Shown: positions 31,954-41,460 of the stretch, piece by piece
How the letters are laid out: the number at the start of each line of letters is the position of its first letter
Position numbering within the stretch: position 1 is the first letter of the stretch
Source of the DNA: Labilithrix sp.
Lineage (GTDB): Bacteria > Myxococcota_A > Polyangia > Polyangiales > Polyangiaceae
Length of the DNA: 64,000 bases
Assembly: GCA_019637175.1 (NCBI GenBank)
Contig: JAHBWD010000013.1
Coordinates: 62,001 to 126,000 of the forward strand
Direction: 5' to 3'
Notes under the pieces: model-generated
Told to the model about the DNA's origin: nothing
Database searches by the model: none
The model's input: only the letters and a program-made list of their open reading frames with translations
Position numbers and translations under genes: made by a program

Positions 31954-31968
31954 TACACTGGACCGGTG
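31954..31968 (+). promoter_or_regulatory. Candidate -10 giving a leaderless transcript
   Basis: TACACT at 31954-31959 resembles a -10 element. A start 6-7 nt downstream would fall at the GTG of the following small gene (31966), so the mRNA would be leaderless; no Shine-Dalgarno sequence is seen before that GTG. The -35 region is poor. Confidence 0.3.
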
Positions 31969-32217
31969 TCGGAAGCGGATCGTCGAGCGCGCGCGAGGGC
32001 CCGTCAGGTGCGCGGCGTGACCGTCGAGCGGATTGAGTCGCTCGATACCCCAGTCGCGTTCCATGAAGATGAGTCGGTGGACGAGCGACTGACCGCCATG
32101 ACCCAGCTCTGCCGCGCAGCTTGGTTGGCCACCGGACGACCGCTGCCACCGTCGGGCCGGGCGCAGCGCGCGTCGCTCCCGGGTGAGGTCTACATTCCTG
32201 ACCATGTCGCGTCTTGA
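31966..32217 (+). CDS. Small partner protein of the nucleotidyltransferase cassette
   Basis: 83 aa from GTG 31966. The N-terminus is Arg-rich, and the C-terminal half (VDERLTAMTQLCRAAWLATGRPLPP) resembles short proteins encoded just upstream of DUF6036/MNT-type nucleotidyltransferases, which often end in a similar ...ALWRLAWAxxG..P pattern. That similarity is from memory and was not searched. The stop lies 14 bp inside the next gene, so the two are translationally coupled. The larger open frame upstream of the GTG is a shadow of the TonB-like gene. A role as antitoxin is only a guess. Confidence 0.6.
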   Translation: MSEADRRARARARQVRGVTVERIESLDTPVAFHEDESVDERLTAMTQLCRAAWLATGRPLPPSGRAQRASLPGEVYIPDHVAS

Positions 32218-32686
32218 GCTCCCCGACGACTTCCGGGATCTTCTCGTCGCGCTCGCGGACGCCCGAGCCGACTTCGTGCTGATCGGCGGCTGGGCGATGG
32301 CCGTCCACGGACGACCGCGGGCGACCGAAGATCTCGACGTGCTGGTGCGTGCCACTCCGGCCAATTCGGCCAAGGTCTTTTCGGCGCTCGCCGCCTTCGG
32401 CGCCCCGCTCGGACCTCACGGCGTCGACCCGAACACCTTCGGCTCCGAAGGGCCCGCCTACCGCATCGGCGTGAAACCCCTTCGCATCGAAGTGCTCACC
32501 AAGATCAGCGGAGTCTCCTTCGACGAGGCTGCAAGCGAGCCCGTTCACGCGGACATCGACGGTCGTCTCGTCCCCGTGATGGGCCGCCAAGCCTTGCTTC
32601 GGAACAAGCGGGCGGCGGGGCGCCACAAAGACCTCGATGATGCCGAGTGGCTCGAACTCCACGCTCGCACCCCCACGTCCAGGTGA
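32204..32686 (+). CDS. Nucleotidyltransferase fold protein (MNT / DUF6036-like)
   Basis: 160 aa from ATG 32204. The polymerase-beta-type motif is GGWAMAVHGRPRATEDLDVL, with the GG(S/W) and the DxD acids (Asp-Leu-Asp) that bind metal. A conserved C-terminal stretch is RNKRAAGRHKDLDDAEWL. This matches AbiEii/MNT-type nucleotidyltransferases used in toxin-antitoxin or abortive-infection modules, where they AMPylate a partner or tRNA. No HEPN gene is adjacent. It overlaps its upstream partner by 14 bp. A 160 bp gap follows before malQ. Confidence 0.78.
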   Translation: MSRLELPDDFRDLLVALADARADFVLIGGWAMAVHGRPRATEDLDVLVRATPANSAKVFSALAAFGAPLGPHGVDPNTFGSEGPAYRIGVKPLRIEVLTKISGVSFDEAASEPVHADIDGRLVPVMGRQALLRNKRAAGRHKDLDDAEWLELHARTPTSR

Positions 32687-32716
32687 CGGGCGGGGTACCC
32701 GATATGGGCAACTCGT

Positions 32717-32737
32717 GAAGAGGACCTCGACCTCTTC
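32717..32737 (+). terminator. Short hairpin after the nucleotidyltransferase cassette
   Basis: GAAGAGG (32717-32723) and CCTCTTC (32731-32737) are perfect 7-bp arms around a 7-nt loop, 30 bp after the cassette stop. There is no T-tract, so it could be a weak terminator or chance structure. Confidence 0.25.
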
Positions 32738-32846
32738 GGCGCCCGTGCCCCAGACCGGTCGAAGTTCCCGAGCCCTAGGCGTAACTCATCGTTGCGTCAC
32801 GCATAGCCTTGCGCGCCGGCCTTTCGTGTGCGAATGAGCGTGCCAG

Positions 32847-34400
32847 ATGTCGAGGGTCTCGGGCGTCACGATTCCGCTCTTCTCGCTCCGGACGCGGGGC
32901 GACTGGGGCATCGGGCAGATCTCGGATCTGCCGGCCTGCGCCGCGTGGGTGCTCGCGGCGGGGCAGCGCCTCTTGCAGGTGCTGCCCACGCACGAGCTCT
33001 CGGCGGGAGAGACGAGCCCGTACGGCGCGCTCTCCGCCTTCGCGCTCGATCCGATCTACACGACGATCGACCGCGTCCCCGATCTCGATCCCGCCGCGAT
33101 CGCGGAGGCGCTCGGCGACGCCGGCCGCGCCGATCTCGATCGCGTCCGGCGCGCGCCGCGCGTCGACTATCGAACCGTGCGCGCGCTCAAGCAGAAGGCG
33201 CTCCGCGCGGCGTTCGACCGGTTTCGCGCGCGCGAGCTCTCCGCCTCGAGCGCACGGGCGCGCGCGTTCTTCGCGTTCGTCGATCGCGAAGGCGCCTGGC
33301 TCCGCGATCACGCGCTCTACGCCGCGCTCCGCGCGTCGCACGCCGACCACGGATGGACGACCTGGCCCGAGGCCGAGCGCGATCGCGCGCCGGCCGTCGT
33401 CGCGCTCGCGCGCGATCCGCGCGACGACGGCGCGCTCGGCACGCGCGTCCTCGAGCAGATGTACCTCCAGTGGATCGCCCACGAAGAGTGGCAGGCCGCG
33501 CGCGCCGAGCTCCGCGCGCTCGGCGTCGCGCTCATGGGCGACATGCCCTTCATCGTCGGGAGCGAGAGCGCCGACGTCTGGGCGCACCGCGAGCAGTTTC
33601 TCACCGACGTGTCGCTCGGCGCGCCGCCCGACGGCTTCTCCGCCGACGGTCAGAGCTGGGGCCTCCCGGCCTACGACTGGGCGGCGATGGACCGAGACGA
33701 CCTCGCGTGGATCCGCACGCGCGCCAAGCACGCCGCGGCGCTCTTCGATCGCTTCCGGATCGATCACCTCGTCGGCTTCTTCCGGCAGTGGATCACCAAG
33801 GCGCCCGCCAAGGGCACGTTCATTCCTCCGACGGAAGAAGAGCAAGAGGCGCGCGGCGAGAAGGTGCTGCGCGCGATGCTCGAGGCCGCCGGGCCGGGCG
33901 CGGTGATCGGCGAAGATCTCGGCGTCATCCCTCCTTTCGTCCGCGAGACGATGTCGCGCCTCGGCCTGCCCGGATACAAAGTGCTGCCGTGGGAGAAGGA
34001 CGAGCACTTCATGTCGAAAGATCCGCGCGGCTTCCCCGAGCTGTCGGTCGCGACGTGGAGCACCCACGACACCGCGCCGATCACGAGCTGGTGGGATCAG
34101 CTCGAGGGATGGGAGCGCGAGCGCCTCGCGGGCCTCGACGCGATCCCGCTCGATCTTCCGCCGGCGGAGCGCGAGCTCGCGCTCTTGAAGCTCCTCTTCT
34201 CGGCGAAGTCGGAGCTCACGCTCGTCCTCGTCAACGAGCTGATCGGCGACGGCGAGCGCATCAACACGCCGGGTACGGTCAACGATCGCAACTGGACGTG
34301 GCGCCTCCCGCGCCCGATCGAAGATCTGAAGGCCGATCCCGATCTCGCCGCGCGCTTCGCGAAGATCCGCGCGCTCGCGAGCCAATCCGGGCGCGTGTAG
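32847..34400 (+). CDS. malQ: 4-alpha-glucanotransferase (amylomaltase, GH77)
   Basis: 517 aa. Seen: SGVTIPLFSLRTRGDWGIG (GH77 N-terminal block), LPTHELSAGETSPYGALSAF, YLQWIAHEEW, MGDMPFIVGSESADVWAH, the nucleophile Asp in FRIDHLVGFFRQW, the acid/base Glu in VIGEDLGVIPP, and TWSTHDTAPITSWW. Length is normal for bacterial MalQ. It disproportionates maltooligosaccharides. glgX follows after 19 bp on the same strand, so the pair is a maltodextrin/glycogen breakdown operon. Confidence 0.97.
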   Translation: MSRVSGVTIPLFSLRTRGDWGIGQISDLPACAAWVLAAGQRLLQVLPTHELSAGETSPYGALSAFALDPIYTTIDRVPDLDPAAIAEALGDAGRADLDRVRRAPRVDYRTVRALKQKALRAAFDRFRARELSASSARARAFFAFVDREGAWLRDHALYAALRASHADHGWTTWPEAERDRAPAVVALARDPRDDGALGTRVLEQMYLQWIAHEEWQAARAELRALGVALMGDMPFIVGSESADVWAHREQFLTDVSLGAPPDGFSADGQSWGLPAYDWAAMDRDDLAWIRTRAKHAAALFDRFRIDHLVGFFRQWITKAPAKGTFIPPTEEEQEARGEKVLRAMLEAAGPGAVIGEDLGVIPPFVRETMSRLGLPGYKVLPWEKDEHFMSKDPRGFPELSVATWSTHDTAPITSWWDQLEGWERERLAGLDAIPLDLPPAERELALLKLLFSAKSELTLVLVNELIGDGERINTPGTVNDRNWTWRLPRPIEDLKADPDLAARFAKIRALASQSGRV

Positions 34401-34419
34401 AAGCTGATATAACGCGCCG

Positions 34420-36612
34420 ATGGCGCACAAGGTCAGGCCCGGCAGCCACGCGCCGCTCGGCGCGACGTTCGACGGCGAGGGCGTGAACTTCGCGGTGTTC
34501 TCGGAGAACGCCACAGGCATGGACCTGTGCCTGTTCGACGCGCGCGGCGCCGAGACGCGCCTTCGCCTCCGCGAGCGGAGCGCGCACGTGTGGCACGGCT
34601 ACGTCCCCGGGCTCGGGCCCGGTCAGCGCTACGGCTTTCGCGCGCACGGGCTCTACGAACCCGAGAGCGGACAGCGCTTCAACGCGAACAAGCTCCTCGT
34701 CGATCCGTACGCGCGCGCGGTCGAGGGGAAGATCGACTACGCCGAGCCCGTCTTCGGCTACGCGGGCTCGCCGCGGCGCGGGCTCGCCGGCACGCGCGAT
34801 CTGCCGGACGATCGCAAGGCCGACGAGCGCGACAGCGCGCGCGGCGTGCCGAAGAGCGTCGTCGTCGACGATCGCTTCGACTGGGAGGGCGATCGCCTCC
34901 CGCGCGTGCCGTGGGCCGACACGGTGCTCTACGAGGCGCACGTCAAAGGGATCAGCGCGGCACACCCCGACGTCCCGACCGCGATCCGCGGGACGTACCT
35001 CGGGCTCGCGCACCCGAGCGTCATCGACCACCTGAAGCGGCTCGGCGTCACCACGATCGAGCTCTTGCCGATCCACGAGGCGATGGACGAGTGGAGCGTC
35101 GCCGCGCGCGGGATGAAGAACTACTGGGGCTACTCGACGCTCGCGTTCTTCGCGCCCGATCAGCGCTTCGCCTCGACGCCAGGCGCGCAGGTGACCGAGC
35201 TCAAGACGATGGTGAAGGCGCTGCATCGCGCCGGGATCGAGGTCGTCCTCGACGTCGTCTACAACCACACCGGCGAGGGCGATCACCTCGGCCCGACGGT
35301 CGGCCTGCGCGGCCTCGACAACCCGGCGTACTACCGCCTGAGCCCCGGCCGTCGCGCCGTGTACGAAGACTACACGGGCTGCGGCAACAGCCTGAACATG
35401 CTCCACCCGCAGACGCTGAAGCTCGTCATGGACAGCCTGCGCTATTGGGTCACCGAGGTGCACGTCGACGGCTTCCGCTTCGATCTCGCGTCGACGCTCG
35501 CGCGCGAGTCGGGCGCGGTCGACAAGATGAGCGCCTTCTTCGACATCATCCATCAAGACCCTGTGCTCTCGAACGTGAAGCTCATCGCCGAGCCCTGGGA
35601 TCTCGGCGACGGCGGCTACCAGGTCGGAAACTTCCCCGTGTTGTGGACCGAGTGGAACGGTCGCTACCGCGACGCCGTGCGCCGCTTCTGGATCGGCGAG
35701 GCGTCGACGATCGGCGAGATGGGCTACCGCCTCACCGGCTCGAGCGATCTCTACGAAGACGACGGGCGCCACCCGCACGCGAGCATCAACTTCGTCACCG
35801 CGCACGACGGCTTCACGCTGCGCGATCTCGTCAGCTACACGAAGAAGCGCAACGAAGCGAACGGCGAGGAGAACAGAGACGGCTGGGACGACAACGCCTC
35901 GTGGAACTGCGGCGCCGAGGGCGAGACGCGCGACGAGGCGATCCGCGCGCTGCGCCGACGGCAACAGCGCAACTTCATCGTCACGCTCGCGCTCTCGCAG
36001 GGCGTGCCGATGCTCGCGAGCGGCGACGAGATGGGCAAGACCCAGCGCGGCAACAACAACCCGTTCGTGCAAGACAACGAGATCTCGTGGCTCGCTTGGG
36101 AGCTCGACGCCGATCAGCGCGAGCTCCTCGACTTTTGCCGCGAGGTGTTCGCGTTCCGCAAGCGGCACCCCGTGTTCCGCCGTCCGAGCTTCTTGAAGGG
36201 CGAGCACGTCGGCAACAGCGAGCTCAAGGACATCGCCTGGTTCCACCCCGAGGGCCGCGAGATGACGGTCGCCGACTGGCAGAGGCCCTCGCGCGCGTCG
36301 ATCGGCCTGCTGCTCGCGGGCGACGCGCTCGATTGGTCGGACGACAAAGGCGACGCCGTGATCGACGACTCGTTCCTCGTGCTCCTGAACGGCTCGCGCG
36401 AAGACGTCACGTTCGCGCTCCCGGGTCGCGAGTGGGGGAGCCGATGGGCGATGCGGATCGACACCCGCGTGCCCGCGATGACGTACGACGGCGAGCACGA
36501 GGCGGGCGCCAGGGTGAAGCTGGCGCAGAACAGCGTGATGGTCATGAAGCGGGTGCTCCCCGGTCGCGGCTCGTGGCGCCCGTCGCGCGCGGCGATCCCA
36601 GTCGCGGGCTGA
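34420..36612 (+). CDS. glgX: Glycogen debranching enzyme (isoamylase type)
   Basis: 730 aa. N-terminal CBM48-like domain (PLGATFDGEGVNFAVFSENA), then a GH13_11 barrel: TIELLPIHEAMDEWSVAARG, VVLDVVYNHTGEGDHLGPT, the nucleophile Asp in VDGFRFDLAST, the acid Glu in LIAEPWDLGDGGYQVG, and the transition-state Asp in NFVTAHDGFTLRDLVS. The Glu/Asp/Asp triad is intact. It removes alpha-1,6 branches after glycogen phosphorylase. It ends 4 bp before the stop of the opposing microprotein gene. Confidence 0.97.
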   Translation: MAHKVRPGSHAPLGATFDGEGVNFAVFSENATGMDLCLFDARGAETRLRLRERSAHVWHGYVPGLGPGQRYGFRAHGLYEPESGQRFNANKLLVDPYARAVEGKIDYAEPVFGYAGSPRRGLAGTRDLPDDRKADERDSARGVPKSVVVDDRFDWEGDRLPRVPWADTVLYEAHVKGISAAHPDVPTAIRGTYLGLAHPSVIDHLKRLGVTTIELLPIHEAMDEWSVAARGMKNYWGYSTLAFFAPDQRFASTPGAQVTELKTMVKALHRAGIEVVLDVVYNHTGEGDHLGPTVGLRGLDNPAYYRLSPGRRAVYEDYTGCGNSLNMLHPQTLKLVMDSLRYWVTEVHVDGFRFDLASTLARESGAVDKMSAFFDIIHQDPVLSNVKLIAEPWDLGDGGYQVGNFPVLWTEWNGRYRDAVRRFWIGEASTIGEMGYRLTGSSDLYEDDGRHPHASINFVTAHDGFTLRDLVSYTKKRNEANGEENRDGWDDNASWNCGAEGETRDEAIRALRRRQQRNFIVTLALSQGVPMLASGDEMGKTQRGNNNPFVQDNEISWLAWELDADQRELLDFCREVFAFRKRHPVFRRPSFLKGEHVGNSELKDIAWFHPEGREMTVADWQRPSRASIGLLLAGDALDWSDDKGDAVIDDSFLVLLNGSREDVTFALPGREWGSRWAMRIDTRVPAMTYDGEHEAGARVKLAQNSVMVMKRVLPGRGSWRPSRAAIPVAG

Positions 36613-36616
36613 CGGC

Positions 36617-36729
36617 TCACATGCGATGAACGAGCGCGATGGCCGCCACCAGCATCGCGAGCGCAGAGAGCACGATCGCGAGGCCGACGGCGACGAACGG
36701 CGCGTTCTTCTGCAAGGAGGCGACGATGC

Positions 36730-36733
<4 letters not shown>
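36617..36733 (-). CDS. 38-aa single-pass membrane microprotein coupled to dnaK
   Basis: 38 aa from ATG 36733. The short polar N-terminus ([13 protein letters not shown]) leads into one hydrophobic helix ([22 protein letters not shown]) and ends HRM. The start codon overlaps the dnaK TGA as ATGA, a classic translational-coupling arrangement, so its expression would follow heat-shock gene expression. A purine-rich stretch in the dnaK 3' end (GAAGAGA) may act as its ribosome binding site. I do not recognise it; being short, it could be a chance frame, though its membrane-helix composition argues otherwise. Confidence 0.55.
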
Positions 36734-38637
<1,904 letters not shown>

Positions 38638-38720
38638 CTGTCGCCTCGCTTCCTCATTTCGAAACATTCCGAAACCGTGGAGTGGGGAGACGCGTCACGT
38701 CGAGGCACGTTCCCCCGTCG

Positions 38721-39227
38721 TCAACCGTGGTGGCGCTCGACCTGTTCTGCGAGCGACGGCGTACCGTGCCTTCGCTCGGCGAAAGACTGATATTCGATGC
38801 TCGGCTCGCGCACCGTGAGCACGGGGCAAGGGGCGTTGCGGATGACGCCTTCGGCCACGCTTCCGAGCATGGTGCGCATCCGCCCGATGCGCCCGTGCGT
38901 CCCCATCACGATGAGGTCGAACGCGCCTTCGCTCGCGCTCTCGACGATCGTGCGGAGCGGATCGCCGGAGGTGGTTCGCCGCGACAGATGATCGCCGAGC
39001 TGCGCTTCGGCGCGAGCGACGGCGTCTTCCATTCGGCGGCTGATCTCGGCGCGGACGCTCGGCGAGATCGGCGTCGAAGAGCCGACCACGAACTCGTCCG
39101 GTCCGTCGACGTGAAGGACCTCGACGGTCGCGCCCGCGTCTTCGGCCAGCGCGACCGCGTGCGCGAGCGCGGCGAGCGACGGAGCGGAGCCGTCGACCGG
39201 GACGAGTATGGTGTGAAGAGCTGCCAT
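38721..39227 (-). CDS. Universal stress protein, UspA family
   Basis: 168 aa from ATG 39227; upstream open sequence is the shadow of the pyrophosphatase gene. A single Usp domain covers nearly all of it: TILVPVDGSAPSLAALAHAV at the start and MGTHGRIGRMRTMLGSVAEG at the end, which fits the G-2x-G-9x-G-S ATP-binding motif, followed by NAPCPVLTV. It is an ATP-binding type Usp. It diverges from the pyrophosphatase gene across 120 bp, and lies 83 bp upstream of dnaK on the same strand, so stress co-regulation is plausible. Confidence 0.88.
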   Translation of the reverse strand: MAALHTILVPVDGSAPSLAALAHAVALAEDAGATVEVLHVDGPDEFVVGSSTPISPSVRAEISRRMEDAVARAEAQLGDHLSRRTTSGDPLRTIVESASEGAFDLIVMGTHGRIGRMRTMLGSVAEGVIRNAPCPVLTVREPSIEYQSFAERRHGTPSLAEQVERHHG

Positions 39228-39347
39228 CGGGCGATTCGGCGTGCAATCGGCGTACCCCTTGCCGACGTCCACGCGCGGACGGATGGGCCACTCCGCGCCA
39301 GGCGCACGCGCGATGCATGCTCGGGGAGCGTGACGGCCTCTGCCTCG

Positions 39348-41456
39348 ATGGGCTTCGTCTTGGGGGCCGGCGCGGCGTCGCTCGTCGCGACCGCCCTCTT
39401 CGCGCGCAGCGTCCTCGCGCGGTGTGACGAGGGCGCGGCCTCCACCTCGTCGATGGACGCGATCGCAGGGGCGATCCGCGAGGGAGCTCACGCGTTCCTC
39501 CGGCGCCAGTACCGAACCGTCGCGTTCATCGCGACGCTCGTGCTCGTCCTCCTCTTCGTCGTGTACGACGATCGCAAGGGGCCCGAGGCCGCGTGGAAGA
39601 CGGCGATCGCGTTCGTGACCGGCGCTGTGTGCTCGGCGGGCGCCGGCTTCTGGGGGATGTTCGTCTCCCTCCGCGCGAACGTGCGCGTCGCCGGCGCGGC
39701 GCGCGCGGGCGTGTCGCGCGCGCTCGATCTCGCGCTCCGCGGCGGCGCCGCCGCGGGCCTGCCGGTCATCGCCGCGTCGCTCATCGGCGTGAGCGCGCTC
39801 TTCCTCGCGTTCGGCGGCGCGAGCGCGCCGCGCGAAGTGCCCTACGAGATCGTCGGCTTCGCGTTCGGCGCCAGCTTCGTCGCGCTCTTCGCGCAGCTCG
39901 GCGGCGGCATCTACACGAAGGCGGCCGACATCGGCGCGGATCTGGTGGGCAAGGTCGAGGCCGGGATCCCGGAGGACGATCCTCGAAACCCGGCGGTCAT
40001 CGCCGATCTCGTCGGCGACAACGTGGGCGACTGCGCCGGCCGCGGCGCCGACATCTTCGAGTCCGCGGCCGCGGAGAACATCGGCGCGATGATCCTCGGT
40101 ATCGCGCTCTTCCCCGTGTTCGGGATCGACGGCGTCGTCTTCCCCCTCGTCGTCGCCGCGTTCGGCCTCCTCGCCGCCGTGCCCGCGCTGCTCGTCGCGC
40201 GCATGAAGGACGAAGGCGAGGATCCCATGCGGGCGCTCACGCGCGGTCAGATCGTCGCCTCGGTGCTCGCGTGCGCCGGCCTCTACGTCGCCGTGCGCGT
40301 CTTGCTCGGCGGGAGCGGCTGGCTCTTCTGCGCAGGCGTCATCGGCCTCGCGACGAGCTTCGTCCTCGCCGCGGCGACGCGCTACTACACCGGCGTGCGC
40401 CACCGGCCGGTGCGCACGATCGCCGCCAGCTCGATCGCGGGGCCGACGGCGAACGTCGTGAGCGGCCTCGCGCTCGCGCTCGAGTCGACCGCGGTGCCGG
40501 TGCTCACGATCTCTGCGGCGCTCCTCGGCGCGTACGTCTGCGGGGTGAATGGCCTGCCCGGCGTCGCCGGCGCGGGCATCTACGGGACGGCGGTGGCCAC
40601 GACGGGCATGCTCTCGACCGTCGCGTACATCCTCTCGCTCGACATGTTCGGGCCGATCACCGACAACGCGGGCGGCATCGTCGAGATGTCCGAGGAGCGC
40701 GACGACGCGGAGGCGCGCGCGCGCACCGATCGGCTCGACGCCGTCGGCAACGTCACGAAGGCGACGACGAAGGGCTACGCCATCGGCTCCGCGGCGCTCG
40801 CCGCGTTCCTCTTGTTCTCCGCGTACCTGCACGAGGTCAGCGTGCTCGCGCACGAGCGCGTAGGCGTGGTGGATCTCGGTAAGCTGCCCGTCTTCCTCGC
40901 CGCGCTCTTGGGCGCGAGCGTCGTGTTCGTCTTCAGCGGCCTCGCGATCCGCGCGGTCGTCCGCGACGCGCAGGCGGTGATCGAAGAGGTGCGGCGACAG
41001 CTCCGCGACGATCCCGGCATCCTCGCGCGGACGTCACGACCCGACTACGCGCGCTGCGTCGACATCGTCACCGCGGGCGCGCTCGAGGGGATGATCGTCC
41101 CTGGTCTCCTCGGCGCCGCCGCGCCGGTCGCCGTGGGCCTCTTCTTCGGGGCGACGGCCCGGGGCGATCGCTTCCTCGCGGCCGAGGCCGTCGCCGCGGC
41201 GCTCATGGCCGCGACGATCGCCGGCGTCCTGCTCGCGTCGTTCATGAACACGGGCGGCGCCGCGTGGGACAACGCGAAGAAGCTCATCGAGACGGGCGAG
41301 CTGGGGGGCAAGGGCGGGAGCGCCCACAAGGCATCGGTGGTCGGCGACGGCGTGGGCGATCCCCTCAAAGACACCGCCGGACCGTCGATCCACGTGCTCA
41401 TCAAGCTGCTCGGCACGGTCGCCCTCGTGACCGCGCCGCTCTACGTTCACCCGTGA
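39348..41456 (+). CDS. hppA: Membrane-bound ion-translocating pyrophosphatase, K+-independent type
   Basis: 702 aa from ATG 39348, with GTG 39330 an alternative six codons upstream; ~15-16 membrane helices. The substrate site has DIGADLVGKVEAGIPEDDPR and GDNVGDCAGRGADIFES. Near the C-terminus GDGVGDPLKDTAGPSI is present. Lys and Thr in GNVTKATTKGYA occupy the two positions that mark K+-independent enzymes, whereas K+-dependent ones carry Ala. It hydrolyses pyrophosphate to pump protons (H+ rather than Na+ is likely for this type, not proven). It ends 4 bp before the convergent protease stop. Confidence 0.93.
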   Translation: MGFVLGAGAASLVATALFARSVLARCDEGAASTSSMDAIAGAIREGAHAFLRRQYRTVAFIATLVLVLLFVVYDDRKGPEAAWKTAIAFVTGAVCSAGAGFWGMFVSLRANVRVAGAARAGVSRALDLALRGGAAAGLPVIAASLIGVSALFLAFGGASAPREVPYEIVGFAFGASFVALFAQLGGGIYTKAADIGADLVGKVEAGIPEDDPRNPAVIADLVGDNVGDCAGRGADIFESAAAENIGAMILGIALFPVFGIDGVVFPLVVAAFGLLAAVPALLVARMKDEGEDPMRALTRGQIVASVLACAGLYVAVRVLLGGSGWLFCAGVIGLATSFVLAAATRYYTGVRHRPVRTIAASSIAGPTANVVSGLALALESTAVPVLTISAALLGAYVCGVNGLPGVAGAGIYGTAVATTGMLSTVAYILSLDMFGPITDNAGGIVEMSEERDDAEARARTDRLDAVGNVTKATTKGYAIGSAALAAFLLFSAYLHEVSVLAHERVGVVDLGKLPVFLAALLGASVVFVFSGLAIRAVVRDAQAVIEEVRRQLRDDPGILARTSRPDYARCVDIVTAGALEGMIVPGLLGAAAPVAVGLFFGATARGDRFLAAEAVAAALMAATIAGVLLASFMNTGGAAWDNAKKLIETGELGGKGGSAHKASVVGDGVGDPLKDTAGPSIHVLIKLLGTVALVTAPLYVHP

Positions 41457-41460
41457 GAGA

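Noticed and set aside
29269..32373. 1034-codon minus-strand frame
   Set aside because: It spans the membrane-protein gene, the TonB-like gene and the cassette in the wrong frame and is highly charged low-complexity sequence.
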